The position numbers were made by a program, and so were the translations under genes. Under the pieces are notes generated by a model. That model was not told where the DNA came from, did no database searches, and was given only the letters and a program-made list of their open reading frames with translations. Shown one piece after another: positions 24,664-33,638 of a stretch of DNA of 64,000 bases. How positions within the stretch are numbered: position 1 is the first letter of the stretch; every line of letters begins with the position of its first letter. The stretch is from CABYIR01 sp038103905 (GTDB lineage Bacteria; Pseudomonadota; Alphaproteobacteria; Pelagibacterales; AG-422-B15): positions 1 through 64,000 of the forward strand of contig JAYNZW010000007.1 in the NCBI GenBank assembly GCA_038103905.1, read 5' to 3'.

Positions 24664-25572
24664 TTAAAGTGTTGGAGGAACTGGTTTTTGACGTGTTCCA
24701 ATTGCATGAAATGCAATTGAGAAAACAATAATTAATCCACCAATCAATGTATAAATGGCTGGTACCTCATTTACACCAAAAAGAGGAATCCAACACCAAA
24801 TTACACCCCCAACAACTTCTGTTAATGATAGCAACATGAATTCTGCTGCTGGCAAATACTTTGATCCAATACTCAAGAGTATTAATCCAGATGCTACAAA
24901 AGAACCATGCAAAATACTAAGAAGAATATTTCTAGCAGGCATAGTAAGATCTTCTGAAAAGATTAATATCATTATGACAGAAAATAAAGCACAGGTTACG
25001 CCTGATATCATGATAGTAGTGAACTTAGGTGTGTCAGGCTGCCATCTTAAAGTCACAGCAAAAGTTGCGAATGAAATAGAGCAAAATAATCCAAAGATCC
25101 ATCCTAAAAAAGTTCCTGACTGCCAGTCGCTATAAGCCATAACAAACATACCCCCAAGTGAAATCAAGCATGCAATTAAAGTAGCGGCCCTTACATATTC
25201 TCTCAAAAAAATATAAGCAAAGAGACCTGCAAATAATGGTTGAGTACCAATCATAAATAATGTTGTAGCTGCTGATGTATAAGTCATTCCAAAAATAAAA
25301 AAAATAAAAGCAAATGCTAATGCAACACCGCCAAGTAAGCCTGAAAGACCAACTCTTTTAAAATTATGTCTGAATGCAAATCCTTCTTTGTATAGTAAAA
25401 AAATTAATAAAATTATCGCAACAGTTAGGCCTCTGCAAAATAAATAATGCCATTGATAGATTTGAGCATCAACCATATGTCTTACAGTTGGAGCCCCAAA
25501 ACTCCAAATCAATCCTGCCGATAGAGCAAGTATAAATCCTAAAAAATATTTTTTATTGTAATCGGAACTCAT
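24664..25572 (-). CDS. DMT-superfamily (EamA) transporter
   Basis: 302 residues from the chosen ATG at 25572; an upstream ATG at 25629 would add 19 residues and run into the divergent serine-hydrolase gene, so it is less likely. Ten hydrophobic segments and two EamA repeats (LSAGLIWSFGAP early, a second around FCSISFATFAVTL) place it in the inner membrane as a small-molecule exporter or permease. It is first in the operon with the beta-HAD and Fe-ADH genes. Confidence 0.8.
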   Translation of the reverse strand: MSSDYNKKYFLGFILALSAGLIWSFGAPTVRHMVDAQIYQWHYLFCRGLTVAIILLIFLLYKEGFAFRHNFKRVGLSGLLGGVALAFAFIFFIFGMTYTSAATTLFMIGTQPLFAGLFAYIFLREYVRAATLIACLISLGGMFVMAYSDWQSGTFLGWIFGLFCSISFATFAVTLRWQPDTPKFTTIMISGVTCALFSVIMILIFSEDLTMPARNILLSILHGSFVASGLILLSIGSKYLPAAEFMLLSLTEVVGGVIWCWIPLFGVNEVPAIYTLIGGLIIVFSIAFHAIGTRQKPVPPTL

Positions 25573-25627
25573 ATAGCTTGAAAAAGAATATATAAAAAAA
25601 CAACTTATTACACTATAAATGATACAC

Positions 25628-26752
25628 ATGATTGAACGTGAAATCAGAGGGTTTTGTCACAATAACTTTCAAAAAGTTGCTGAAGTATTTTCTACAAATT
25701 TAAATAGTGATGAAGAGGTTGGCGCTTCATTTACTGTAATTCAAAATAGTGAAATATTGGTAGATATTCACGGTGGATTTAAGGACAAGGAAGAAACTGA
25801 CCCTTGGAATGCGGACACATTAGTAGGAGTTCACTCAACAGGAAAAGGTATAGTCTCTATGATTATAGCTCTATTAATTGATCAAAACATACTAAGCCTG
25901 GATGAAAATGTATCGACTTATTGGCCAGAGTTTAAAGGAGACGGTAAAGAAGAAATTACTGTTAGAACTCTTTTATCTCATCAGGCTGGAATGTACGCTT
26001 GGAGGGAAAAAGTTCATGAAGATGATTTTCTTAATTGGGAATACATTGTTGAACTTCTTGAAAAGCAATGTCCATTTCATAAACCGCATGAACTGATTTG
26101 CTATCATCCAAAAACAATAGGATTTCTAGTTGGAGAACTTGTAAGAAAAGTTACTAAGAAATCAGTGGGAGAATTTCTTAAAGAAAAATTATCTACTCCA
26201 TTGAATGCTCATTGTTTCATTGGAACTCCTGAAATCTACCATAGCAATATAGCTACATTGATAAGTGCTCCAAGCTTGAGGAAAGCTTTTAGTGATCCAA
26301 AAAATATTGACGAATATACTCTCGTTTCATTCCTCAATCCTGGAAATAGAACCAAAACAGCAAATACAAAAGAATATCGCCTTGCTGAAATACCAGCTCT
26401 CAATTGTCATAGCAATTCACGATCTCTTGCTCAAATTTATGATTATTTTCTCAATAGTAATTTTATTAGTAAAGAAACATTCAATAAAGTTACATCAATA
26501 GAAGTAAAAGGAGAAGATCAAGTGATGAAAAGACCCATGCAGTGGAGTCCAGTTGGCTTTAGCATTGGTGGAGGTAAATTATTCGGTAAAAGTAGCCAAT
26601 CATTTGGACACACAGGATGGGGAGGCTCAATGGCATTTGCAGATCCCGAAAATAACCTTAGCATATCCTATACAATGAATATGCTTACAGGGTCTATGCT
26701 TGGTGACCAGAGAGCATTAAACTTAGTAGAGGCTACTTATAAAAACTTATGA
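25628..26752 (+). CDS. Beta-lactamase-family serine hydrolase (EstB/LACTB type)
   Basis: 374 residues from the second ATG; an ATG 9 bases earlier (25619) is equally possible. The S-x-x-K nucleophile motif is STGK (in GVHSTGKG), the Tyr motif is YHP (CYHPKTIGFL) and a late FGHTGWGG replaces the KTG box, together indicating a penicillin-binding-protein-like esterase/peptidase rather than a true beta-lactamase. No signal peptide is apparent. The stop overlaps the start of the sugar transporter by 4 bases, so it belongs to the galactoside operon and may remove an ester group from the transported sugar compound (inference). Confidence 0.78.
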   Translation: MIEREIRGFCHNNFQKVAEVFSTNLNSDEEVGASFTVIQNSEILVDIHGGFKDKEETDPWNADTLVGVHSTGKGIVSMIIALLIDQNILSLDENVSTYWPEFKGDGKEEITVRTLLSHQAGMYAWREKVHEDDFLNWEYIVELLEKQCPFHKPHELICYHPKTIGFLVGELVRKVTKKSVGEFLKEKLSTPLNAHCFIGTPEIYHSNIATLISAPSLRKAFSDPKNIDEYTLVSFLNPGNRTKTANTKEYRLAEIPALNCHSNSRSLAQIYDYFLNSNFISKETFNKVTSIEVKGEDQVMKRPMQWSPVGFSIGGGKLFGKSSQSFGHTGWGGSMAFADPENNLSISYTMNMLTGSMLGDQRALNLVEATYKNL

Positions 26753-28074
26753 AATTAAGCTTTAGATCAAAATTCTTTTATGGTGGTGGAGACTTTGCCA
26801 TCAATATCATGTGGCAGTTGACTGTTTTTTACTTACTATTTTTTTATACAGATATTTTTGGTCTATCCCCTGCGAATGCTGGATTAGTATTTTTTATTGC
26901 AAAAATTTGGGACGCAATAACAGATCCAATTATGGGTTATATTGCTGACAATACCTCTACAAGGTGGGGGAAGTTTAGACCATATATACTATTTGGATCA
27001 GTGCCTGCACTGATTATGATTATTTTATGCTTTACATCACCTGACCTGTCTCAATCAGGAAAATTTTACTGGGCTCTTTTTACATATATAACATTTACAA
27101 CTTTATACACAGTGATAGCTATTCCAGTTGGCTCATTAATCCCTGCAATGACCCAAGATCGGGATGAAAGAACTTCACTTGCATCTTTTCGATTCTTAGG
27201 TGCAAGCTCGGGATCTATTGCAGTTGCAGTTTTAACTTTGCCACTCATAGGATTGTTTAGTAGTCCACAATATGGCTTTCCAATTGTAATTGCTTGCCTT
27301 GCTTTTTTTGGAGCAATTTTTGCATTCCTTTGTTTTTATAATACAAAAGAAATTTACTCTAAGCCTTACGAAAAAAATATTGGATTTAAAGAAATCATTA
27401 AAATGATTTTTACAAATTTTCCATTACATTTTGTAATATTAGCATTACTCACAACTTGGGTGGCAAATAACACAAAGCAACTGACAACAATTTACTTTGT
27501 TAAATATAATTTAAATTTAGAGGCATATTTCAGTCCAATCTTACTAGGTGTAATTCTTCAAATTATGTTTGGTGCCTACTTAACTAATTTAATAAAGCAT
27601 AGATTTGAGAAAAAATCATTATTCATGATTGGCACATTTCTTTATGTAATAACAGATTTAATAGTTTATTTTATAACTGGTTATGAAAATTTTTGGCTCT
27701 TAGCATTTGTTACTAGCTTTGGTTTTGTTGGCTTTGGAATGGCAGGGGTAATGGCCTGGTCTATGATTGCTGATACAGTTGAATATGGAGAGTGGAAATC
27801 TGGATTTCGTGCAGAAGGACTACTTAATGCGGCACATGTGTTTGTATTTAAGTTAAGTGTTGGGGTTAGTGCTTGGCTAGCTGGTTTTGTATTAGAAACT
27901 ACGAATTATGTTGCAAATGCTCCAATACAAAATCAAGAAACTCTAGAAGGACTTACTATAATGGGTTTTATTTTCCCCGCGATAGCAGGATCAATAGCCA
28001 TAATCATCACTTATTTTAACAAGTATGATAGCACTTTTTATGAAAAAATATTTACTGATCTCAAACAAAGATAA
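26749..28074 (+). CDS. GPH-family sugar:cation symporter (MFS)
   Basis: 441 residues, 12 predicted membrane segments. The opening KFFYGGGDFAINIMWQLT and IWDAITDPIMGYIADNTSTRWGKFRPYIL are hallmarks of the glycoside-pentoside-hexuronide (MelB-like) family, which imports sugars with Na+ or H+. It is coupled to the serine-hydrolase gene by a 4-base overlap and followed 8 bases later by galactokinase, so the cargo is probably a galactoside or galactose. Confidence 0.87.
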   Translation: MKLSFRSKFFYGGGDFAINIMWQLTVFYLLFFYTDIFGLSPANAGLVFFIAKIWDAITDPIMGYIADNTSTRWGKFRPYILFGSVPALIMIILCFTSPDLSQSGKFYWALFTYITFTTLYTVIAIPVGSLIPAMTQDRDERTSLASFRFLGASSGSIAVAVLTLPLIGLFSSPQYGFPIVIACLAFFGAIFAFLCFYNTKEIYSKPYEKNIGFKEIIKMIFTNFPLHFVILALLTTWVANNTKQLTTIYFVKYNLNLEAYFSPILLGVILQIMFGAYLTNLIKHRFEKKSLFMIGTFLYVITDLIVYFITGYENFWLLAFVTSFGFVGFGMAGVMAWSMIADTVEYGEWKSGFRAEGLLNAAHVFVFKLSVGVSAWLAGFVLETTNYVANAPIQNQETLEGLTIMGFIFPAIAGSIAIIITYFNKYDSTFYEKIFTDLKQR

Positions 28075-28082
28075 TCTTTTAA

Positions 28083-29117
28083 ATGAATAATTTTTCTGAT
28101 GGCGAAGCATTTGGTAGGGTAAACCTTATTGGTGAACATCTTGATTATAATAAGGGATGCGTGATTCCTCTTCAAATCAATAAATCAGTGAAAGTATCCC
28201 TAATGAAAGATGATACAATTGAAGGAATAAAAATTAAGTCTGAAAATTTTGATCATGAAATTGTAACAAACGTATTAAATAAGAAGTTGAGTAATTGGGC
28301 AGATTTTATCATAGGATCATTATATTTATTTGGTAAAAAATATAATTTAAAAATTGAACAATTATATATTGAAGTCAAAAGTAATCTTCCAATTGGTGTT
28401 GGTGTTTCATCTTCAGCGGCAGTAACTGTTTCTACATTAAGGGCATTATACGATTTCTTTGATAAAAATATTAAAAATAGTGAATTGGTTAAACTAGCTC
28501 ATTCAGTTGAAAGAGATTTTGTTGGAGTTGCTGGAGGGGTTATGGATCAATTTGCTTCAATATATGGTTCTCAAGATCAGGCTTTATTTCTTGATACAAA
28601 AACAAACAATTACAATCTCATTAAACTTTCTGATGAGTACGTTTTTTTTATAATTGATAGCGGAAGGCAAAGAATACTTACTGATGGCAGTTTAAATAAA
28701 AAGAAAAAAATCTGCAAAAAAATTTCTACTAAATTAAATGTTGAATACCTCTGTGAGTTAGAAGAATTAAATGAAGATCATAAGAAAAAATTAACTGATG
28801 AAGAGCTTGATATAGCAAGGCATGTTATTTATGAAAACCAAAGATCTATATTGGGTAAAAAAGCACTTATAGAAAATAACTTAAAAAAATTTGGTAGCCT
28901 GATGACACAAAGTCATATTTCTCTCAGAGATTTATATAAAGTTTCAACCAATGAATTAGATTTATTAGTTGAATTGTGTAATTCTTTTGGTTCTCTTGGA
29001 TCTAAATTAACTGGAGCTGGATTTGGTGGAGCTATAGTAACCTTAGTAAAAAAAGAATTAGTAGAGGATTTAAAAATGTTTATTGTAGAAAATTATTCAA
29101 ATGCTAAATTCTTATAA
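28083..29117 (+). CDS. galK: Galactokinase
   Basis: 344 residues, slightly short for GalK but with the three GHMP motifs: GRVNLIGEHLDYNKG near the N-terminus (Leu where Thr is usual), PIGVGVSSSAA, and the C-terminal GAGFGGAIVTLV. It phosphorylates galactose at C1 with ATP. It ends immediately before the GH1 gene (stop then ATG with no spacer). No galT or galE is encoded in this window, so later steps must be elsewhere. A related GHMP sugar kinase remains possible. Confidence 0.82.
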   Translation: MNNFSDGEAFGRVNLIGEHLDYNKGCVIPLQINKSVKVSLMKDDTIEGIKIKSENFDHEIVTNVLNKKLSNWADFIIGSLYLFGKKYNLKIEQLYIEVKSNLPIGVGVSSSAAVTVSTLRALYDFFDKNIKNSELVKLAHSVERDFVGVAGGVMDQFASIYGSQDQALFLDTKTNNYNLIKLSDEYVFFIIDSGRQRILTDGSLNKKKKICKKISTKLNVEYLCELEELNEDHKKKLTDEELDIARHVIYENQRSILGKKALIENNLKKFGSLMTQSHISLRDLYKVSTNELDLLVELCNSFGSLGSKLTGAGFGGAIVTLVKKELVEDLKMFIVENYSNAKFL

Positions 29118-30359
29118 ATGAAACTAAGCTTACCAAATAATTTCTTATGGGGCACTGCCACTGCAGCGCACCAAGTTGAAGGCAATAATAAAAATTCTGA
29201 CTTTTGGTATCTAGAAAACTTTAAAAATACCTCATTTGCTGAGCCATCAGGAATAGCATGTGATCAGTGGAATCGTTATGAAGAAGATATTAAAATCATG
29301 GTTGATCACTCTATACAATCATATCGAATGTCATTGGAGTGGGCAAAAATAGAACCTGAAGAAGGAGTCTTCTCCAATGATGCAATTGATCATTATCGAA
29401 AAGTTCTTGAGTGTTGCAAAAAAAATAATTTAAAAACTTGTGTAACTTACCAGCACTTTACTTCTCCATTATGGTTTACTGCAAAAGGTGGATGGGAAAA
29501 AAGTAGTAATGTTAAACATTTTATAAATTATGCTGAAAAAGTTACAACAGAGCTTGGTGATTTAATTGATATAGTATGCACTATTAATGAAGCAAACCTT
29601 ACTGCATGCTTCGCTCATAGTTTTCCAAGCTACCCAGAAGAAGGAATGAAAAATATCATGCCATTCATAAAAGAAGCAGCAGAAGAGTGTGGATCAACTC
29701 TTGAAAATTTTGGACCTTTTCTATTTGGTCATCCATTTAAAATTCGTGACTGTATGATGGAAGCACATGTAAAATCTGTGCCAGTTATAAAAAGTATTTT
29801 AAAACATAATCAACCAGTGGGCGTAACTTTATCGATAATGGATTACCAAGCCGCTGAAGGTGGGGAACAAATGCGAGATAAAGCAAACGCTGAGTCAGTT
29901 GATTGTTGTCTTGATCAAGTTATTAACGATGATTTTGTAGGTGTTCAAATGTATACACGGCATACGTATGGACCTGACGGTATCATAAAACCAAAGGCGG
30001 ATGATCCAAATATGCTTGTAATGGGATATGAGTATTATCCTGAATCCTTAGAAAACGTCGTTAGATATGTTTCATCAAGAATTAAGACACCAATTATGAT
30101 TACTGAAAATGGAATTGGAACTGATGATGATAATCAAAGAATAGAGTATCTCACTACAGCATTACAAGGACTACAAAATTGCATTGATGACGGTATTGAT
30201 ATTAGAGGATATTTTTGCTGGTCACTACTAGATAACTTTGAATGGCTTTTTGGTTATAAACCAAGATTTGGACTAGTAGAAGTAAACAGAGATACTCTAG
30301 AAAGAACAGCAAAAAAAAGTTTTAAATTTTTTAAAGATATAATTGATCGATCTTCTTAA
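29118..30359 (+). CDS. GH1 beta-glycosidase (beta-glucosidase/beta-galactosidase)
   Basis: 413 residues, a little shorter than the usual 440-470. Opening LPNNFLWGTATAAHQVEG, acid/base Glu158 in TINEAN and nucleophile Glu330 in ITENG, with a C-terminal WSLLDNFEWLFGY, are all GH1 marks. It retains anomeric configuration on hydrolysis. No signal peptide, so it acts in the cytoplasm on imported glycosides. Adjacent galactokinase suggests release of galactose. Last gene of the operon; the next gene is on the opposite strand with no gap. Confidence 0.88.
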   Translation: MKLSLPNNFLWGTATAAHQVEGNNKNSDFWYLENFKNTSFAEPSGIACDQWNRYEEDIKIMVDHSIQSYRMSLEWAKIEPEEGVFSNDAIDHYRKVLECCKKNNLKTCVTYQHFTSPLWFTAKGGWEKSSNVKHFINYAEKVTTELGDLIDIVCTINEANLTACFAHSFPSYPEEGMKNIMPFIKEAAEECGSTLENFGPFLFGHPFKIRDCMMEAHVKSVPVIKSILKHNQPVGVTLSIMDYQAAEGGEQMRDKANAESVDCCLDQVINDDFVGVQMYTRHTYGPDGIIKPKADDPNMLVMGYEYYPESLENVVRYVSSRIKTPIMITENGIGTDDDNQRIEYLTTALQGLQNCIDDGIDIRGYFCWSLLDNFEWLFGYKPRFGLVEVNRDTLERTAKKSFKFFKDIIDRSS

Positions 30360-30794
30360 TTAAATTTGTTCATAAGCAGACATCGATAAAATACATCCTG
30401 CAATCAACCAATCATTATTTTCTTGCTTTTCCATCATGTACGTTGCCGTTACAAAGTTTCCGTCTGGATCAACAAGAAATACATTGAGTGCTGGACTATT
30501 TCTATAAGTTATAATATCACCGAAAGTTATTTTTTTTGGTCTATAAACTGCAGAGTATTGGTTAATTACCATCTGCTTAAAATTATCAGGGGAGAGAAAG
30601 ATTTTTTTTATTGAAGGAGCCGCGTATGTATAAGCTTTCTCAAAATCATCTTGAGCAAATGCATCTAGCTGGCTTTTCACTGTTGATTTGATAGCTGCAA
30701 CATCAAAGTCAGACAGTTCAGATGATAATGCCTGACTTTGAAAAACTGAAAATATTATAAATAATGTAGAGAAAAAAAATCTTATTCTAATCAT
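30360..30794 (-). CDS. DUF4864 protein, secreted
   Basis: 144 residues. The first about 24 residues form a signal peptide ending near SQALSSE. The rest matches DUF4864, an uncharacterised NTF2-like-sized domain (LDAFAQDDFEKAYTYAAPSIKKIF..., ENNDWLIAGCIL at the end). Its start meets the thiolase stop directly, so it may be co-transcribed with it. Function unknown. Confidence 0.7.
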   Translation of the reverse strand: MIRIRFFFSTLFIIFSVFQSQALSSELSDFDVAAIKSTVKSQLDAFAQDDFEKAYTYAAPSIKKIFLSPDNFKQMVINQYSAVYRPKKITFGDIITYRNSPALNVFLVDPDGNFVTATYMMEKQENNDWLIAGCILSMSAYEQI

Positions 30795-31976
30795 CTACAG
30801 GATTTCAAATAGACCAGCAACTCCCATTCCACCTCCAACACACATGGTGGCAACTCCATATTTTGCATTACGTCTTTTACCTTCTATTAAAAGATGTCCT
30901 GTCATTCTAGAGCCTGTCATTCCATATGGGTGCCCAATAGAAATTGATCCACCATTTACATTGAGTTTCTCATTATCAATCCCTAACTTATCACGACAGT
31001 ATAGAACCTGAACAGCGAAAGCTTCATTAAGCTCCCATAAATCAATGTCATCAACGGTTAGGTTATGTTGTTCTAAAAGTTTTGGAACAGCAAATACAGG
31101 CCCAATACCCATTTCATCTGGTTCACATGCTGCTACTGATAAACCTCTGAAGATACCCATTGGCTCAATATTTCTTTTTTCAGCTTCTTTTAAATCCATC
31201 AGAACACAAGATGAAGCGCCATCAGAAAGCTGACTTGCATTTCCAGCTGTAATATACTTATCTGGTCCCATTACTGGCTGAAGCCCTGCTAAACTTTCCA
31301 TTGTGGTTTGTGGTCTATTACATTCATCTTTGTCTACTGTAACTTCTTGTTCAGAAACTTCTTTGGTTTCTTTATTCATCACATCCATCATTGTTTTCAA
31401 AGGTACAATCTCATCTTTAAACTTACCTTCAGTTTGTGCGGCGGCTGTTCTTTGTTGACTCTGTAAGGAGTATTCATCTTGATATTCTCTACTGACTTTG
31501 TAACGATCAGCAACAACATCTGCAGTATTGATCATAGGCATCCATAAAGCAGGACACACTTTCTGAAGCTCAGGTTCTATTAGGTGTTTCATATTCATAT
31601 TTTGCTGTGTCATGGAAATTGACTCAACCCCACCTCCAATCGCTACTTTGATTCCATCAACAATAATTCTTTGAGCAGCAACGGCAATTGATTGTAGTCC
31701 AGAAGAGCAAAAACGATTTATCGTCGTTCCTGGAACAGTTACAGGGCATCCGCCAGCAATAGCAACATTTCTTCCAATGTTATGGCCTGTAGCTCCCTCT
31801 GGTTGACCACATCCAAATATTACATCTTCAACTTCACCGGATTCAATGCCTGCTCTTTCAATAGCGTGCTTGACAGTATGGCCACCCATAGTAATTCCAT
31901 GTGTTTTGTTAAAACCACCTCTCATCGCTTTTGCAAGGCCTGTTCGTGCAGTTGATATAATAGCAGCTTCTCTCAT
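30795..31976 (-). CDS. Acetyl-CoA acetyltransferase / 3-ketoacyl-CoA thiolase
   Basis: 393 residues, full-length thiolase. The acyl-enzyme Cys90 lies in NRFCSSGLQSI, the His in NGGSISIGHPYGMTGSR and the second Cys in CVGGGMG. The enzyme cleaves or condenses 3-ketoacyl-CoA with CoA in beta-oxidation or in PHB/ketone metabolism. AAGGA lies just upstream of the ATG. It is the first gene of a two-gene unit with DUF4864; other acyl-CoA genes lie 3-6 kb away. Confidence 0.9.
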   Translation of the reverse strand: MREAAIISTARTGLAKAMRGGFNKTHGITMGGHTVKHAIERAGIESGEVEDVIFGCGQPEGATGHNIGRNVAIAGGCPVTVPGTTINRFCSSGLQSIAVAAQRIIVDGIKVAIGGGVESISMTQQNMNMKHLIEPELQKVCPALWMPMINTADVVADRYKVSREYQDEYSLQSQQRTAAAQTEGKFKDEIVPLKTMMDVMNKETKEVSEQEVTVDKDECNRPQTTMESLAGLQPVMGPDKYITAGNASQLSDGASSCVLMDLKEAEKRNIEPMGIFRGLSVAACEPDEMGIGPVFAVPKLLEQHNLTVDDIDLWELNEAFAVQVLYCRDKLGIDNEKLNVNGGSISIGHPYGMTGSRMTGHLLIEGKRRNAKYGVATMCVGGGMGVAGLFEIL

Positions 31977-32016
31977 ATGATTTCCTTTTGATTTTTATAT
32001 AATTAAACGTGTAACA

Positions 32017-32045
32017 TAGCTATTTTAGAGCAAAAAAAAAGTCAA
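32017..32045 (-). promoter_or_regulatory. Candidate sigma70 promoter for the thiolase gene
   Basis: On the minus strand TTGACT (32045-32040) and TAGCTA (32022-32017) are separated by 17 bases, 41 bases upstream of the start codon. The -10 is imperfect; support is moderate to weak. Confidence 0.3.
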
Positions 32046-32119
32046 AAAATAAGGTAAAAATTAGCTTTTTTAAGTAAAAAATTATCCCAAAAACTGGCAG
32101 TAATTTAATTTATTTATTC

Positions 32120-32148
32120 TTGACCGAGCATCACTAGACAGGTAGTAA
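32120..32148 (+). promoter_or_regulatory. Candidate sigma70 promoter for the PaaI thioesterase gene
   Basis: TTGACC and TAGTAA lie 17 bases apart, ending 28 bases upstream of the gene start. Divergent from the thiolase promoter in the same 200-base spacer. Confidence 0.4.
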
Positions 32149-32176
32149 TTGGCCACCTTAATCAAAGAGAATCGCT

Positions 32177-32614
32177 ATGGTAATGTTAAAAACAGAAACT
32201 TCTATTCCATCCTGGGTACCTGAAGGGTATAGAAAACTTGGCTGGCATGCTGGATTTGATGTTTTAATCGGCCCGATGTATTACAAAAAAGATGAAGAAG
32301 GTAATTTTAAATTTATTACTAAAATCCTCGATAAACATTTGAATGCTAATGGAGTAGCTCATGGAGGATTTTCTATGACACTAACTGATATTTTCTTTGG
32401 TACATTAGCTTTTGTTGCAAGTGGTAAAAAACTTACAAGCACTGTTTCTCTTAACTGTAATTTTGTAAGCCCTGGTCTTCAAGATGAAATAATTGAGTGC
32501 GACGCAAAAGTGACCCGTACAACGAGGTCTATGGTTTTTATTGATGGAAACCTCATTAGTAAAGATAAGGTCATTGTTTCAGCTTCTGGCATTTGGAAAA
32601 TTTTGAATCAATAA
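32177..32614 (+). CDS. PaaI-family hotdog thioesterase
   Basis: 145 residues. The hotdog core has the PaaI/4HBT-type segment NANGVAHGGFSMTLTDIFFG (His-Gly-Gly), with SLNCNFVSP and a C-terminal ASGIWKIL. It hydrolyses acyl-CoA thioesters, often releasing CoA from stalled intermediates. It stands alone on the plus strand, opposite the thiolase gene, and its last 7 bases overlap the end of the convergent NUDIX gene. Substrate unknown. Confidence 0.82.
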   Translation: MVMLKTETSIPSWVPEGYRKLGWHAGFDVLIGPMYYKKDEEGNFKFITKILDKHLNANGVAHGGFSMTLTDIFFGTLAFVASGKKLTSTVSLNCNFVSPGLQDEIIECDAKVTRTTRSMVFIDGNLISKDKVIVSASGIWKILNQ

Positions 32615-33141
32615 TTTTTAAAAAACTCATTTAAAGATATATAAGTTTTCATATCTTTAAACTTTTTACCATCTAACATCCTCTTAATTTCTCTAAATGA
32701 TTTTATTGTCACTTCCAAGACTTCATCATCATCTAAATTTTGCTCACTGAACTCTACACAATCTGCTTGATAACAGAATATTTGACAAGAGTTATATGCC
32801 GGTGATGGATAATAACAGCCAAGTGATTTCCAATTTTTTCCTTTGTATCCTGTTTCTTCTATTAACTCTCTCTTTGCACAACTCAGAGGTTTTTCTCCTG
32901 GATCTATGGTACCAGCTGGAACCTCGAACATTAATTGATCAGAGCCATATCTATACTGTTTAAGTAAGACAATATTTTTTTTATCAACGACTGGAACAAT
33001 TGATGCAACACCATTATGTTTTATATAATCTCTTATAAGTTTTTTATTGTTTATCCATATAACTTCATCTTTCCTGAACTCAAAAACATTAGCCTTAATA
33101 TTTTTCTTTGTTTTAATGAATTTAGCTTTTTTTAACTTCAT
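32608..33141 (-). CDS. NUDIX hydrolase, ADP-ribose pyrophosphatase-like
   Basis: 177 residues. The Nudix box occupies 77-99, G-x5-E-x7-REL-x-EE-x-G (ends in RELIEETGY). Preceding LLKQYRYG..MFEVPAGT is typical of ADP-ribose/ADP-sugar pyrophosphatases. Expected role: hydrolysis of ADP-ribose or related nucleoside diphosphate compounds. It overlaps the previous gene by 4 bases (start 33141, stop of the deacylase at 33138), forming an operon with the rmlA-like gene. Confidence 0.82.
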   Translation of the reverse strand: MKLKKAKFIKTKKNIKANVFEFRKDEVIWINNKKLIRDYIKHNGVASIVPVVDKKNIVLLKQYRYGSDQLMFEVPAGTIDPGEKPLSCAKRELIEETGYKGKNWKSLGCYYPSPAYNSCQIFCYQADCVEFSEQNLDDDEVLEVTIKSFREIKRMLDGKKFKDMKTYISLNEFFKNY

Positions 33142-33638
33142 CGCTTAAGATTCTCTAAATCTAGATAATTTACTGTATTATGATATTTTTCGATTAATTT
33201 TACTAAATTTTGCGGTGAAATATTCACAGTTGCTGTATTTATTAATGGATGAAAATTAACACTTTCTGACTCTAAAAAAGATCGATCTAAGTAAAATTTA
33301 ACTTGTTTTTTGACATCATTTAAAAGAGCAAAAGGGCTTACAGAACCTGGTTCAATACCTAATATATTTTTTAAATATTCAGGCTTGGCGAAAGATAGCT
33401 TTTTTGATTGAATATGCTGCATTGTTTTTTTTAAATCTATAGAGGAACTTTCCTCAATACTTATTAAAAAAAAATTTTCCTTTGCATCTTTTAGAAAAAG
33501 GTTTTTTGAATGAGCTCCCTCAATTTGTCCACGAAGTGCCTTAGAGTCTTCTACAGTAAATAAAGGCTCATGCTCCTTCAAAAAATACTCAAATCCATGG
33601 TCATCGAGAATTTTAATTAATTCATCTTTGAAGATCAT
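33138..33638 (-). CDS. Prolyl-tRNA editing protein, ProXp-ala/PrdX (YbaK-like)
   Basis: 166 residues. Matches the trans-editing YbaK/ProRS-associated deacylase family: HEPLFTVEDSKAL, GAHSKNLFLKD, a Lys-rich centre, LGIEPGSVSPFALLND and FHPLINTATVNIS. These proteins remove alanine mischarged onto tRNA-Pro. Overlaps the rmlA-like gene stop and start by 4 bases at each side, so it is translationally coupled. Good family call; tRNA specificity inferred. Confidence 0.8.
   Translation of the reverse strand: MIFKDELIKILDDHGFEYFLKEHEPLFTVEDSKALRGQIEGAHSKNLFLKDAKENFFLISIEESSSIDLKKTMQHIQSKKLSFAKPEYLKNILGIEPGSVSPFALLNDVKKQVKFYLDRSFLESESVNFHPLINTATVNISPQNLVKLIEKYHNTVNYLDLENLKR

Noticed and set aside
24755..25135. 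126-codon open frame antisense to the EamA gene
   Set aside because: Fully within a clear transporter gene and reads as a complement-frame artefact.
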